A DNA stretch of 64,000 nucleotides from Scytonematopsis contorta HA4267-MV1 (GTDB taxonomy: Bacteria > Cyanobacteriota > Cyanobacteriia > Cyanobacteriales > Nostocaceae), in assembly GCA_019359035.1 (NCBI GenBank), contig JAHHIC010000065.1, positions 1-64,000 of the forward strand, given 5' to 3'. Under the pieces are notes generated by a model that saw nothing but the letters and a program-made list of their open reading frames with translations, was not told where the DNA came from and ran no database searches. Below are positions 44,066 to 53,147 of the stretch, in pieces; the first letter of the stretch is position 1; each line of letters opens with the position of its first letter. Both the position numbers and the translations under genes were made by a program.

Positions 44066-44293
44066 ATGACAACAATACCAAAACATCATTTAACATCATA
44101 TTTGCAGCATATGGGAAAAACACCAGAAGAACAATTACAAAAAAATCAGGCTGCAATGGAACTTGTAAAAAGATGGATAGAAGAAGAAATTTCTGAAGAA
44201 GAGTCAAATAAAAGAGATATTTATCTTGATTCGTTCAAAAAAATAGTAGATAATGAAAGACTTCTAGGGCATAAAGTTTACTATCAAGAATGA
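44066..44293 (+). CDS. Small charged protein, probable antitoxin-like partner of a PIN fragment
   Basis: 75 residues, Glu/Lys-rich and helical (TPEEQLQKNQAAMELVKRWI then EEEISEEESNKRD). ATAGGAGAAAAT precedes the ATG. Its TGA overlaps the ATG of a short PIN-like frame (ATGA), the coupling normal for antitoxin-toxin pairs. I do not recognise a named family. The overlap and the PIN start are the reason for the antitoxin suggestion. Confidence 0.6.
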   Translation: MTTIPKHHLTSYLQHMGKTPEEQLQKNQAAMELVKRWIEEEISEEESNKRDIYLDSFKKIVDNERLLGHKVYYQE

Positions 44294-44352
44294 TTGTTTT
44301 CCTCGACAAAGGTGTGCTTAGTTTGCTCTCATCTACCAAAAATAATTGTTGA
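44290..44352 (+). pseudogene. PIN-like toxin start, truncated
   Basis: 20 codons, MIVFLDKGVLSLLSSTKNNC, then TGA. The first residues match the PIN N-terminus (hydrophobic strand then Asp). Past here another frame (IIVDECFRMAYERNTSFAIK then ELRGKLSSS) runs to 44431, so the gene is broken by frameshift or replaced by other sequence, just before the GUN4 copy D module. Confidence 0.55.
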
Positions 44353-44451
44353 TGAATGTTTCCGCATGGCTTACGAGCGTAATACGAGCTTTGCGATTAA
44401 AGAACTGCGAGGGAAGCTTAGTTCTTCGTAATGTGGTAAGAGCGCAAAATT

Positions 44452-44973
44452 TTATAAGTCTCGACGCGATAGAAGAACTGCAATCCCCCTCTCCCAAAAT
44501 CCCTCTCCAAATCCCCCATCCAAAGAAACCCACAGAAAGCCAACGCTTAGCGTCCGAGACAATAAACCTGTAGAAAAGGGAAGGTGTGCTTGAGGTGCAG
44601 CAAGGTCAAAAGTAATATCTTTGTAAGACAACCACTCCTCCTCCTTTTTCCAGCCAACGTGACCACCAAAGGCTTGCCAAATTCCATAGTCATAATCTCT
44701 GGTTCCTCCCAGACTCAGATAAATGCGCTTCTGCACAGAAAAACCAAAGCGTCCATTACTATATTTGACCCACAACTGGTCAATTGTGCGGAGGTCTTCA
44801 CAAGGAAAGTTGTCAATGTTCTCAGCTGTAAGCCAACATTCTTTTTCTCTTCCAGAGACAGCTAGCATAACCCTTGCTGTTTCTTTATCTGCTAGTCTCC
44901 ATTCTCCTGCTGCAAGTAAATCACGCAGGTAAGTGTAGTCTATCCCCACAGAAGATATCAGATTTTCTGTCAC
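44452..44973 (-). CDS. Solitary GUN4-domain fragment, copy D
   Basis: 173 residues beginning MTENLISSVGIDYTYLRDLL; the GUN4 domain is complete (LAAGEWRLADKETARVMLAV, NFPCEDLRTIDQLWVKYS, FGFSVQKRIYLSLGG, LAAPQAHLP), with a C-terminal stretch ending VLLSRRDL. The kinase half is absent. It starts with GTGACA, twelve bases after a remnant of the PIN antitoxin 3' end, the same start and spacer that the PIN toxin uses at 36926. It could be expressed as a free tetrapyrrole-binding protein or be inert. Confidence 0.7.
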   Translation of the reverse strand: MTENLISSVGIDYTYLRDLLAAGEWRLADKETARVMLAVSGREKECWLTAENIDNFPCEDLRTIDQLWVKYSNGRFGFSVQKRIYLSLGGTRDYDYGIWQAFGGHVGWKKEEEWLSYKDITFDLAAPQAHLPFSTGLLSRTLSVGFLWVSLDGGFGEGFWERGIAVLLSRRDL

Positions 44974-45050
44974 TAGAGCTTTATCTTATACATTAAGACT
45001 GTTATAGTAATATTCCACTTTCGTGTCAATATTTTGCGTTCGGCTTCCAT
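44974..45050 (-). pseudogene. Remnant of the PIN-antitoxin 3' end
   Basis: On the minus strand GAATATTACTATAACAG and AATGTATAAGATAAAGCTCT align with GAGTATTATAACCAACC and GATGTATAGGATAAAGCTCA at the end of the antitoxin at 36939-37307. The frame is decayed. The rest of the spacer to 45229 shows no gene. Confidence 0.75.
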
Positions 45051-45229
45051 ATCAGCATCACGTTAAACGCTTAATATTGAAATTGTTTGGTTAATGTTAT
45101 TAAATACAATAGCATAATTGGACTTACGCAAACTCAACGAAATCTTGGCGTTCTTGGCTTCTTGGCGGTTCGTTAAATCAAGCCTTTTAACAATTTTTGC
45201 GATAGTCCTGCATAAGTAGAAGTGCAAAA

Positions 45230-45601
45230 TTACTCAAAACGCTGTATCTCAATTAAATAACCATTAGGGTCGCGTAAAAAACAGTGGTAAATCCTGTATT
45301 TCTCATTCAACGTAGGTGGCTTTTCAAACTCAATACCTTGTGCCTTTAAGTATTCAAACCATTCATCAACTTGCTGAGTCACTAGTGTAAAAATTACACC
45401 CTTATTTTTATCTACAGCTGGTTTTGATGTCTCACTAGCTTGGCATATTCCTAAGTACCCAGAACCAGCAACACTATAAATTCTGCAAGTCCCTTGGTCA
45501 AGCCATAAATCAAAGCCTAGCTTATTTTCATAAAAGTGAGACGAAGCAGAGAGGTCATTGGTATACAAAAAAGTGATTTGTTGCTCAATTGGTGGATGCA
45601 T
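45230..45601 (-). CDS. VOC-superfamily (glyoxalase/bleomycin-resistance-like) protein
   Basis: 123 residues in one VOC module: QITFLYTNDLSASSHFYENK then LGFDLWLDQG at the N-terminus, and YHCFLRDPNGYLIEIQRFE at the C-terminus with the metal Glu. One half-module, so it should act as a dimer. Metal ligand positions His/Gln of the first strand are not obvious (QITFL). Substrate unknown. ATG start. It is the first ordinary gene right of the rearranged region. Confidence 0.88.
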   Translation of the reverse strand: MHPPIEQQITFLYTNDLSASSHFYENKLGFDLWLDQGTCRIYSVAGSGYLGICQASETSKPAVDKNKGVIFTLVTQQVDEWFEYLKAQGIEFEKPPTLNEKYRIYHCFLRDPNGYLIEIQRFE

Positions 45602-45795
45602 AAAATAGTAAAAATAAAAACACTGTAAACAAAACTCTCATCCACTGTACATACAACTCCCCCCCACTGTATATAAAACCAGGAACAGCTTGTCCCCGGC
45701 ATACATCAAAATGAGTAAATTTAATACACCCACTTCCCCACAGTCCCTTAATACTGCTAGTCTATATTGTAAAGTTTTTTAAACTAACTCTTAAG

Positions 45796-46566
45796 GTGGA
45801 TACCAAATTGACTCAGCCCAACTCATCCTTAATCACCCTCCAGAACCTCTGTAAGGAATTCCAGGAGGGGACAAGCAACCGTACAGTAATTTATGATGTT
45901 AATATTTCGTTTAATGAAGGAGAATTTATCGCCCTTCTGGGTCATAGTGGTAGCGGTAAAAGCACCCTATTAAATTTAATTGCTGGTATAGAAAAGCCGA
46001 CCAAAGGAACCGTCCTCATAAAAAACACAGCCATCACAGAACTATCAGAACGTGCATGTACCCTATTTCGTCGAGATAATATTGGTTTTATATTCCAATT
46101 TTTTAATTTAATCCCCACTTTAACTGTACTAGAAAATGTCACTCTTCCCCAAGAATTATCGGGGAAAAAAGGTAAACAATTAGAAGAGTCAGCAATAAAA
46201 TTATTAGGAAAAGTAGGGTTGGGAGACAGATGTAATGCTTTCCCAGACAAACTTTCAGGAGGACAGCAGCAGCGAGTAGCTATTGCAAGGGCTTTATTAC
46301 ATCAGCCAATGTTGCTATTAGCAGATGAACCCACAGGAAATTTAGATGAAGAGACTGGTGAGAAAGTTTTAAAATTGCTATTGGAATTAACCAGAGACGC
46401 CAATAAGACTTTAATCATGGCAACCCATAACCCAGAAATTGCCAAATTAGCAAATCGGGTATTGCGGATGAATGACGGACACCTACAAGAAGTAACTCCA
46501 GAAAAAAACCCAGAAAAAACTCCAGAAGCAACTATCGAGAGTTCTATTCAAGGAGTTGCAGCTTAA
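45796..46566 (+). CDS. LolD/MacB-type ABC transporter ATP-binding protein
   Basis: 256 residues. Walker [10 protein letters not shown] at 49-57, signature [16 protein letters not shown], Walker [17 protein letters not shown] and the H-loop MATHN. The LolD/MacB group (mechanotransmission and export rather than import) is indicated by the GNLD form and the FtsX-type partner. The start is GTG at 45796 with TTAAGG upstream. The TAA stop overlaps the permease ATG by one base, so the genes are coupled. Confidence 0.93.
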   Translation: MDTKLTQPNSSLITLQNLCKEFQEGTSNRTVIYDVNISFNEGEFIALLGHSGSGKSTLLNLIAGIEKPTKGTVLIKNTAITELSERACTLFRRDNIGFIFQFFNLIPTLTVLENVTLPQELSGKKGKQLEESAIKLLGKVGLGDRCNAFPDKLSGGQQQRVAIARALLHQPMLLLADEPTGNLDEETGEKVLKLLLELTRDANKTLIMATHNPEIAKLANRVLRMNDGHLQEVTPEKNPEKTPEATIESSIQGVAA

Positions 46567-49151
46567 TGGAAACAGTAATTTCTAACCAACCGTTATGGCG
46601 TTTGACATTGCGACGTATCCGTAAAAACGCTTTGCAATACCTGCTATTCGTTGTGGGTGTAGCCTTAGGTGTAGCCATGATGGTATCAATTGATTTAGCT
46701 AACGGTTCTGCACAAAGAGCTTTTGAGTTATCAACCGATGCCATTACTGGACATACAACACACCGTATAGTGGCAATTTCACCTAATGGTATTGATGAAA
46801 CTGTCTATAGTAAATTGCGACGTGAGATAGGTTCTGCGACTGCAGCACCGATTGTTGAAGGTTATGTCAGTGCAAAGCAAATGGGTTCTCAACCTTTACG
46901 CTTAGTAGGAGTAGATTTATTTGCCGAACCACCATTTAGAAGTTACTTTGCTGAGAATAACGCTGGAAATCTTGAAGGTGGAACAGCATTTTTGACGCAG
47001 CCTAACACTATTATTATTCCCCAAGATTTAGCAAAGCAATATAATATTGCAGCAGGAGATAAAATTACTTTAGATTTAGCTGGTAAAGATATTACTGTTC
47101 AAGTAGCGGGTTTAATTAATCCCGCAAATAATGTAACTCGCAGTGCATTAAGTAGTATTTTATTTACTGATATTGCTTCCGCTCAAGAAATTTTAGGTAG
47201 CGTCGGTAATCTCAGCCATATAGATTTGATTTTGAATCAGCCAAATCAAATCAGCGAAATTGAGAAAATATTACCATCAGGGGTAAAACTAGAAACCGCT
47301 GAAGCCCAAAAAAATGCAGTGCAACAAATGACTGCTGCGTTTGAACTAAACCTAACAGCATTAAGCTTACTAGCATTAGTAGTAGGCATGTTTTTGATTT
47401 ACAACACCGTCACCTTTAGCGTAATTCAAAGGCGTCCCTTATTTGGAGTTTTGCGTTGTTTGGGTGTAACTCCCGGTCAATTATTTACAATTATTCTTGG
47501 TGAATCCGCCATATTAAGTTTAATTGGTTCTTTACTAGGAATAGGATTAGGGATTATCTTAGGACGCGCAATTGTGGGATTAATTACCCAAAGTATTAAT
47601 GATTTTTACTTTGTCGTTAATGTCCAAAATATAAGTATTTCTCAGTTTAGTTTAATCAAAGGTTTAGTAATTGGAGTATTTGCCTCTCTTTTTGCTTCCG
47701 TTATTCCTGCTATCGAAGCAATGCGAACTTCACCCCAAACAACTTTACAACGTTCCAGTTTAGAAAGTAAGGTACGAAGTTTATTACCTTGGTTAGTTGC
47801 AGCATGGGGATTATTTAGCATTTTAGGTGTTGGTTTGTTGCGAATTGGAAACGGAGGATTAATTCTCGCCTTCGCTGGTTTATTTTCAATATTACTTGCA
47901 GCAGCCTTCCTTACACCCCCAGTTACTGTTGTTTTCATGGAATCTTTGACGAGCATCGGAAATAGTTTTTTCGGTGTTGTCGGCAGATTAGCGACAAGAG
48001 ACATAGTGCGTTCCCTGAGTCGTACTTCTGTAGCAATTGCGGCTTTGATGGTTGCTGTTTCCGTAATTGTTGGAGTATCAATCATGATTGGTTCCTTTAG
48101 GGGAACAGTAATAGAATGGCTTGACCAAACTTTACAAGCAGATATTTATGTAACACCACCCAGTACCACAGCTAACCGAGTTTTGGGTAAATTATCACCC
48201 GAAGTCGTAGAGAAAATGAAAAGCTGGAGAAACTGGGAAGATTTTGTTACTTATAACGAAACAGAAACTAAAGTTAAAGAATTTGACCGTCAGGTAAAAT
48301 TAATCTCTGCTGATGGTGATGTCTCTCATGGAAAACGTCCTTATAGTTGGATACGAGATAAAAACGTTAATCCTTGGGATAGTTTAGCAGCAGGAAAAGG
48401 CGTTATAGTTTCCGAAGCATTACTATCAAGAAGCAATCTTAAAGTACCTCCAGAAAAAATCACCATTGAAACCCCCATTGGATGGCGTAGTTTTCCTGTT
48501 TTGGCAGTATTTTATGACTACTCCAACGATAGAGGAACAGTTTTGTTGGATAACGATATTTATGTAAACCTGTGGAAGGATAAAGATGTAGCTTCTATTG
48601 GTTTATTCCTGAAAAAAGGTGAAGATGTAGAAGCGGTAGCAAAAGCCATTAAAGAAGATTTTCCCGCTCTGCTTCAAGTTAAACAAAGCTTACTTGTGCA
48701 ATCAAATAAAGCTTTACGCAACGGTTCTTTAGAAATATTTGACCGTACTTTTGCAATTACAGACGCTTTACGACTTTTAGCAATAGTTGTCGCTTTTATT
48801 GGTGTACTCAGCGCTTTAATGAGTTTACAACTAGAGCGAATGCGAGAAACAGGTATTTTACGTGCTAACGGGATGACTCCTTTACAACTGTGGATGATGA
48901 CTTTTATTAAAACAGGATTAATGGGGGCTATTGCAGGAGTCTTAGCAATGCCTTTAGGATACGTCCTAGCTTGGATTTTAATTTATGTCATTAATGTTCG
49001 CTCTTTTGGTTGGACATTGCAAATGCAATTACAACCCGCATACTTCCTTCAAGCCTTTGCCGTTGCCGTTATTGCAGCAATCCTCGCAGGAATTTACCCA
49101 GCTTGGCGTTTAGGTAATACTGTCATCGCAACAGCAGTACGTCAGGAATAA
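46566..49151 (+). CDS. FtsX-type ABC transporter permease, double-length
   Basis: 861 residues with two FtsX-like halves. Near the N-terminus a TM segment (YLLFVVGVALGVAMMVSIDL) is followed by a MacB-type periplasmic domain, then TM clusters around 265-380 and 410-510, a second periplasmic domain, and C-terminal TM segments (735-860, ALMSLQLERMRETGILRANG). The size equals AttF plus AttG or two LolC-like subunits in one chain. With the ATPase and the following AttH-like gene it resembles AttEFGH-type systems. ATG start. Confidence 0.9.
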   Translation: METVISNQPLWRLTLRRIRKNALQYLLFVVGVALGVAMMVSIDLANGSAQRAFELSTDAITGHTTHRIVAISPNGIDETVYSKLRREIGSATAAPIVEGYVSAKQMGSQPLRLVGVDLFAEPPFRSYFAENNAGNLEGGTAFLTQPNTIIIPQDLAKQYNIAAGDKITLDLAGKDITVQVAGLINPANNVTRSALSSILFTDIASAQEILGSVGNLSHIDLILNQPNQISEIEKILPSGVKLETAEAQKNAVQQMTAAFELNLTALSLLALVVGMFLIYNTVTFSVIQRRPLFGVLRCLGVTPGQLFTIILGESAILSLIGSLLGIGLGIILGRAIVGLITQSINDFYFVVNVQNISISQFSLIKGLVIGVFASLFASVIPAIEAMRTSPQTTLQRSSLESKVRSLLPWLVAAWGLFSILGVGLLRIGNGGLILAFAGLFSILLAAAFLTPPVTVVFMESLTSIGNSFFGVVGRLATRDIVRSLSRTSVAIAALMVAVSVIVGVSIMIGSFRGTVIEWLDQTLQADIYVTPPSTTANRVLGKLSPEVVEKMKSWRNWEDFVTYNETETKVKEFDRQVKLISADGDVSHGKRPYSWIRDKNVNPWDSLAAGKGVIVSEALLSRSNLKVPPEKITIETPIGWRSFPVLAVFYDYSNDRGTVLLDNDIYVNLWKDKDVASIGLFLKKGEDVEAVAKAIKEDFPALLQVKQSLLVQSNKALRNGSLEIFDRTFAITDALRLLAIVVAFIGVLSALMSLQLERMRETGILRANGMTPLQLWMMTFIKTGLMGAIAGVLAMPLGYVLAWILIYVINVRSFGWTLQMQLQPAYFLQAFAVAVIAAILAGIYPAWRLGNTVIATAVRQE

Positions 49152-49152
49152 C

Positions 49153-49310
49153 AACCACGTAAACCGGAGGTTTTCCCGTAGGGTAGAGACGAAGAGCACG
49201 AAGTTAAGAGTTTAAGAAGTTAAGAGTCTAAGAAGAAAAATCTCTCTTCTCCCCTCTTCCTTCGTGCCCTTCGTCCCTACCCTACGGGAAAACCTCCGGT
49301 TTACGTGGTT
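49153..49310. mobile_element. 158-bp MITE with long terminal inverted repeats
   Basis: The left arm AACCACGTAAACCGGAGGTT (continuing to 49194) and the right arm 49269-49310 are complementary over 42 bases with one mismatch; pairing continues with CACGAAG/CTTCGTG inwards. The centre is Ag-rich (AAGAAGTTAAGAGTCTAAGA). There is no ORF. It is inserted between the permease stop and the CrtC/AttH gene and would form a strong hairpin in the operon mRNA. Confidence 0.85.
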
Positions 49311-49329
49311 TAAATATTATCTTAAAACA

Positions 49330-50505
49330 ATGAAAAAAATCTTCACCATATTTACCCTAATCACCCTACTCATCGGTAGCATCACCTTCTTTTTATTCCC
49401 CCAGCAAAAAGTGACTGCGAGTGGAAAAGCAACAGTCGAATGGATAGCCAACACTCCCTCTTCCCCAGGAGAATTTAAACAAGCTATTGCACCACAAGAA
49501 ATTGTTTTTCCTCGCGACCTCGGACCCCACAAAGATTATCAAACCGAATGGTGGTACTATACAGGTAACTTAGAAACCGAAACAGGACGCCCTTTTGGTT
49601 TTGAATTAACCTTCTTTCATCGTGCCTTAACCCCAAAACTAGAGTCTCAAAATCTAGAATCAGGCTCACAACTGCGTAGCAATGAAGTATATTTTTCTCA
49701 TTTTACCATCAGTGATATTGCTGCCAATAAGTTTTATCCCAAAGAACGTTTTAGTAGAGGTGCAGCAAAACTTGCAGGCGCACAAGCAGAACCTTATGGC
49801 GTCTGGTTAGATGATTGGTCAGTATCAGAAATTGCTCAAGGAAAAGTAAGATTAAAGGCAAAAACAGATAAAGTTGCCCTAGATTTAGTTTTACAACAAA
49901 CACTGCCACCCGTATTGCAAGGAGATAAAGGTTTTAGTCGCAAAGGTGTGGAACCAGGAAATGCTTCTTATTATTATTCTATAGTGCGACAAAAAACAAC
50001 AGGCACAATCACAGTAGGAGAAGAAAACTTTTCAGTTAATGGTTTAAGTTGGAAAGACCACGAATACTCCACTAGTTTTTTAAGCAAAGGTGATATTGGT
50101 TGGGACTGGTTTTCCTTACAACTCAATAATGACACAGCCTTAATGCTATACCTTTTGCGTCGTGAAGATGGCACAATAGAACCTCTCTCTAGTGGTAATT
50201 TTATTGCTGCAGATGGAAAAGTTCAACCATTATCTCCTAAAGATTGGCAAATAGAAGTATTGGACACTTGGAAAAGTCCTAAAAGTGGTGGAAAATATCC
50301 ATCAAAATGGCTAATTAATATTCCCAAATTAGGGTTATCTTTGGAAGGACAGCCGTTAATGCTTAATCAAGAATTAGATATTTCTACTATATATTGGGAA
50401 GGCGCTGTTGGTTTCCGTGGAGAAATGGAAGGGAAACCTCTGGAAGCTAAAGGCTATATTGAAATGACTGGTTATGCTAATAATAGCTTGACAGATATTT
50501 TGTAA
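49330..50505 (+). CDS. AttH/CrtC-like lipocalin-type protein, probably periplasmic
   Basis: 391 residues from ATG at 49330. A signal sequence (KKIFTIFTLITLLIGSITFF) is followed by the CrtC/AttH domain: YQTEWWYYTGNLETETGRPF, GFELTFFHRAL, GLSWKDHEYSTSFLSKGDIG and WDWFSLQLNNDTALMLYLLR. Homologues include hydroxyneurosporene synthase, but this type, behind a LolCDE/FtsX-like transporter, is usually the AttH kind with unknown ligand. The frame runs 22 codons further upstream into the MITE arm, which is not real coding. Confidence 0.88.
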   Translation: MKKIFTIFTLITLLIGSITFFLFPQQKVTASGKATVEWIANTPSSPGEFKQAIAPQEIVFPRDLGPHKDYQTEWWYYTGNLETETGRPFGFELTFFHRALTPKLESQNLESGSQLRSNEVYFSHFTISDIAANKFYPKERFSRGAAKLAGAQAEPYGVWLDDWSVSEIAQGKVRLKAKTDKVALDLVLQQTLPPVLQGDKGFSRKGVEPGNASYYYSIVRQKTTGTITVGEENFSVNGLSWKDHEYSTSFLSKGDIGWDWFSLQLNNDTALMLYLLRREDGTIEPLSSGNFIAADGKVQPLSPKDWQIEVLDTWKSPKSGGKYPSKWLINIPKLGLSLEGQPLMLNQELDISTIYWEGAVGFRGEMEGKPLEAKGYIEMTGYANNSLTDIL

Positions 50506-50536
50506 GTAAGAGCAAAACCATTCAAATATAAATAAG

Positions 50537-50808
50537 CTAGGGAATAAATTCCCTGTCTGAAAGCTGAAGTCCTCTAAAGAGGACTAGAAAAATATATGAA
50601 ATATTGAATATTGGAACGTTAATATTTAGTCGTCTTCAGACGACTTGAGCTTTGAGACAGGGAATTTATTCCCTGGCTGCCTTACTGTCTGAAAGCTGAA
50701 GTCCTCTAAAGAGGACTAGAAAAATATATGAAATATTGAATATTGGAACGTTAATATTTAGTCGTCTTCAGACGACTTGAGCTTTGAGACAGGGAATTTA
50801 TTCCCTGG
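50537..50808. repeat. Two tandem copies of the CCAGGGAAT palindromic element
   Basis: 50537-50676 and 50685-50808 are direct repeats, identical over about 120 bases; the first has a slightly longer left end (GCTAGGGAATAAATTCCCTG). Both have AAGTCCTCTAAAGAGGACTA on the left and TCGTCTTCAGACGACTTGAG on the right. Same family as 253-414. The spacer 50506-50848 holds nothing else. Confidence 0.9.
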
Positions 50809-50848
50809 CTGCATTACTGGCTGACTGGTTGATTTTAAATACCTGATT

Positions 50849-52168
50849 TTAACGGTCAAGATATTTTTTAATACAATGAACAGAACCTAAATTTTGAGCA
50901 AAAGGATGAAAATCAGCTAACTCATGAACCACGAAACCTAGACTTTCCCAAATGCTTTTATTCTGAGCATCAATCGCAACTAAATCTTCCCAATCTCCAT
51001 GACCATATGTTGGCAACCAAACATGATTTCCATAATGTTTATCAATTTGCACTAAGCAGTTATTAGCCGTCGCAAAATACCAAGTACGGTATTTAGTGTC
51101 AGGAGCATCTACATAAGTTAACGGTAATGGATTACGAATCACTTCAAAGCCCATACTTTGCAATTTTGATGCAATATCATCAAAAATTTCAGCCATCGCA
51201 TGAACTATTGGTGAACGTCCAAGAATTTTATCTGCTTCCGTAGGAGAACCAACTAATAAACGATATTTCCCATTAGAATTACGTCCAGCTAAAGAGATAA
51301 ACATATCTATGTGGAATATTGGCTGTTTTGTACCAGTTCCCAGATAAATCTCTTCAGTCCATTCTTCACCATTAATAGTAATTGAACGAGTCTCATATTG
51401 AGGAACAGGTAATTCTGTGCCTACATAGAAAAGTTGACGATGTGGGTCGAATGTTTGAGAATATAAATTTTTGACAAATTCATTTATATCTACATTTTCA
51501 GGAACAATAATATTACCATATCTTTCAATCACATTCTTTGTATTTTCTGGATAGTCAGCGCCAATAAAAATAAAATCATCCCCTATTAGCACATTTCCAC
51601 CCTGAAAATATAACGGAGATTGGATACTTTGTATACGAGTTGCATCTGCCACTAATTCAGCAATTAAAGCATCACCAGTTCTTGTAAAAGTGAACGGTTC
51701 AACTAAATAAGTTGTTCCATTTAAAGTAGAAGCATCCTTAACTGCAACATATGGGTCTTCAGCCCAAACAAGAAAATTTAAAAAATCAGGAGCTTCGACA
51801 ATTGTTGCACGATGATACGCACGAGCTTCAGTCAAAGCCTCTTTTAAATCATCAGTAACGCTGGGATGAGTCAGGATTGTTAACCGAGTAGTTTTAGGTA
51901 ATTTAGCAAATAAGTCTTCGTATACTTGTTTGTAACTATATTCGCCATCTGCATAAGTTGGATAGCACAAAAGAATATGTTTTATTTGTCCATGTGCAGA
52001 AGAAACAATTTTCGGCTCACGCAGACCTGGTTTTATAGCTCTAGTATTTAGTTCAACAGAAGTCTTTTCAGCATCAAGTTTTTTCACATCTAATTGCGGT
52101 CTATTACGACGTTTTAAACTTGCTGGAAAAGGTAAAATATTTTGACGTAATTGATTATCTTGTATCAT
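50849..52168 (-). CDS. Guanidino-group deiminase/amidinotransferase-superfamily protein
   Basis: 439 residues from ATG at 52168; an upstream in-frame TTG would add five. Superfamily signs: WAEDPYVAV (135-143), FQGGNVLIGDDFIFIGAD (188-205), catalytic FHIDMFISL with His286 and Asp288, and Cys432 in GSVHCIKKYL. This is the Cys-His-acid set of the pentein fold, nearest in layout to agmatine/peptidyl-arginine deiminases. Sequence divergence is too great to name the substrate (arginine, agmatine, peptide or other). A role in arginine or cyanophycin-derived dipeptide use is only a guess. Confidence 0.75.
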   Translation of the reverse strand: MIQDNQLRQNILPFPASLKRRNRPQLDVKKLDAEKTSVELNTRAIKPGLREPKIVSSAHGQIKHILLCYPTYADGEYSYKQVYEDLFAKLPKTTRLTILTHPSVTDDLKEALTEARAYHRATIVEAPDFLNFLVWAEDPYVAVKDASTLNGTTYLVEPFTFTRTGDALIAELVADATRIQSIQSPLYFQGGNVLIGDDFIFIGADYPENTKNVIERYGNIIVPENVDINEFVKNLYSQTFDPHRQLFYVGTELPVPQYETRSITINGEEWTEEIYLGTGTKQPIFHIDMFISLAGRNSNGKYRLLVGSPTEADKILGRSPIVHAMAEIFDDIASKLQSMGFEVIRNPLPLTYVDAPDTKYRTWYFATANNCLVQIDKHYGNHVWLPTYGHGDWEDLVAIDAQNKSIWESLGFVVHELADFHPFAQNLGSVHCIKKYLDR

Positions 52169-52311
52169 AAAATATATGCTCAATACTTTGTAAATTTACT
52201 TTATTTCTCATAAAATGAAAACACTTATCATCCGATTTTATAAAATAAATTTCCAACATGAACAGTACCCTTAAGGGTAATATTCAAATAATTGGAGTAA
52301 TCATAAAATAA

Positions 52312-52358
52312 AACCCACGCAGGTGGGTTTGAATTGTGTAGCCGCGATTTTAATCGCC
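52312..52358. repeat. ACCCACGCAGGTGGGT / GTAGCCGCGATT composite repeat
   Basis: AACCCACGCAGGTGGGTTTG + AATTGTGTAGCCGCGATTTT + AATCGCC, with a few changes from the other three copies. Confidence 0.8.
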
Positions 52359-52407
52359 GGATGTTATTGATAAACGTATATTTAATTGTCAATTAGCATT
52401 TACCTAC

Positions 52408-53010
52408 TTATCCCACACCCTCCGTTTTCTTCTGCGTCCTACCCGCCATCAACCGCAAAACCATCGCCAATAATAATAAAAATATAAAAGGTGAATAAAT
52501 AAATATTGACTTATGCACCTTAAAAGCATATTCCAACAACAAACCCAGCCAAAAAAAGTGCATCCCTGTTTTATGTAAAATCTGCCAATTGCGTTTACCT
52601 AACAAAGCAGCCGGACGTTCAAAAGATGTAATCGTCATCGCAAGTAACAAAACATAACCAAAACTACTTATCGGTTCAAATTTTGGTGCAGCACCAGATG
52701 TCACCACCCATAAACCATAAATAGCAAAAGCATGATAGGTATGAGAAACAGCCATTGACACACCAAAATAACGGCGATTTTTCAGCAACCACCCAGTAAA
52801 ACTATTTGACCAAAGTTTTCTTACAGAAGACGCAATAAATGCAGTAATAAATAATATTAACGATGTTCTACCTGTAGCCCTAATTATCATTCGCATACTT
52901 TCTTCATCTATGCCATGAACAGCCAGTATTATCCCCACCATTCCACCCACTAGCAAGGCTGTAAATCCGACTATAGACCATTTTTGTAAAGGAAATTTTG
53001 TACCTGTCAT
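52408..53010 (-). CDS. Ferric-reductase-like transmembrane protein (MsrQ/YedZ type)
   Basis: 200 residues with about six TM helices. ATGRTSLILFITAFIASSVR, RRYFGVSMAVSHTYHAFAIY and ILHKTGMHFFWLGLLLEYAF carry His residues in the positions used for haem in the ferric reductase-like domain. It lacks a C-terminal flavin domain, as in MsrQ/YedZ, the membrane haem partner of periplasmic MsrP. No msrP is adjacent. ATG start. Haem binding is an inference from the family pattern. Confidence 0.82.
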   Translation of the reverse strand: MTGTKFPLQKWSIVGFTALLVGGMVGIILAVHGIDEESMRMIIRATGRTSLILFITAFIASSVRKLWSNSFTGWLLKNRRYFGVSMAVSHTYHAFAIYGLWVVTSGAAPKFEPISSFGYVLLLAMTITSFERPAALLGKRNWQILHKTGMHFFWLGLLLEYAFKVHKSIFIYSPFIFLLLLAMVLRLMAGRTQKKTEGVG

Positions 53011-53147
53011 GCATCGCTACTCCATGATATAGATACTTAATTTATTAATGAATCAACTTTCTGTCTTGCCTATTCTTCCGAAAAATGTCCTATTCTTCTC
53101 AACCTTTCCTCAAAACTCATTTATAAAGTAAAAGTTAAATTAACGTA

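Noticed and set aside
49264-49329. Longer start of the AttH-like protein
   Set aside because: The extra codons lie in the right arm of the MITE, and a normal signal peptide begins at ATG 49330.
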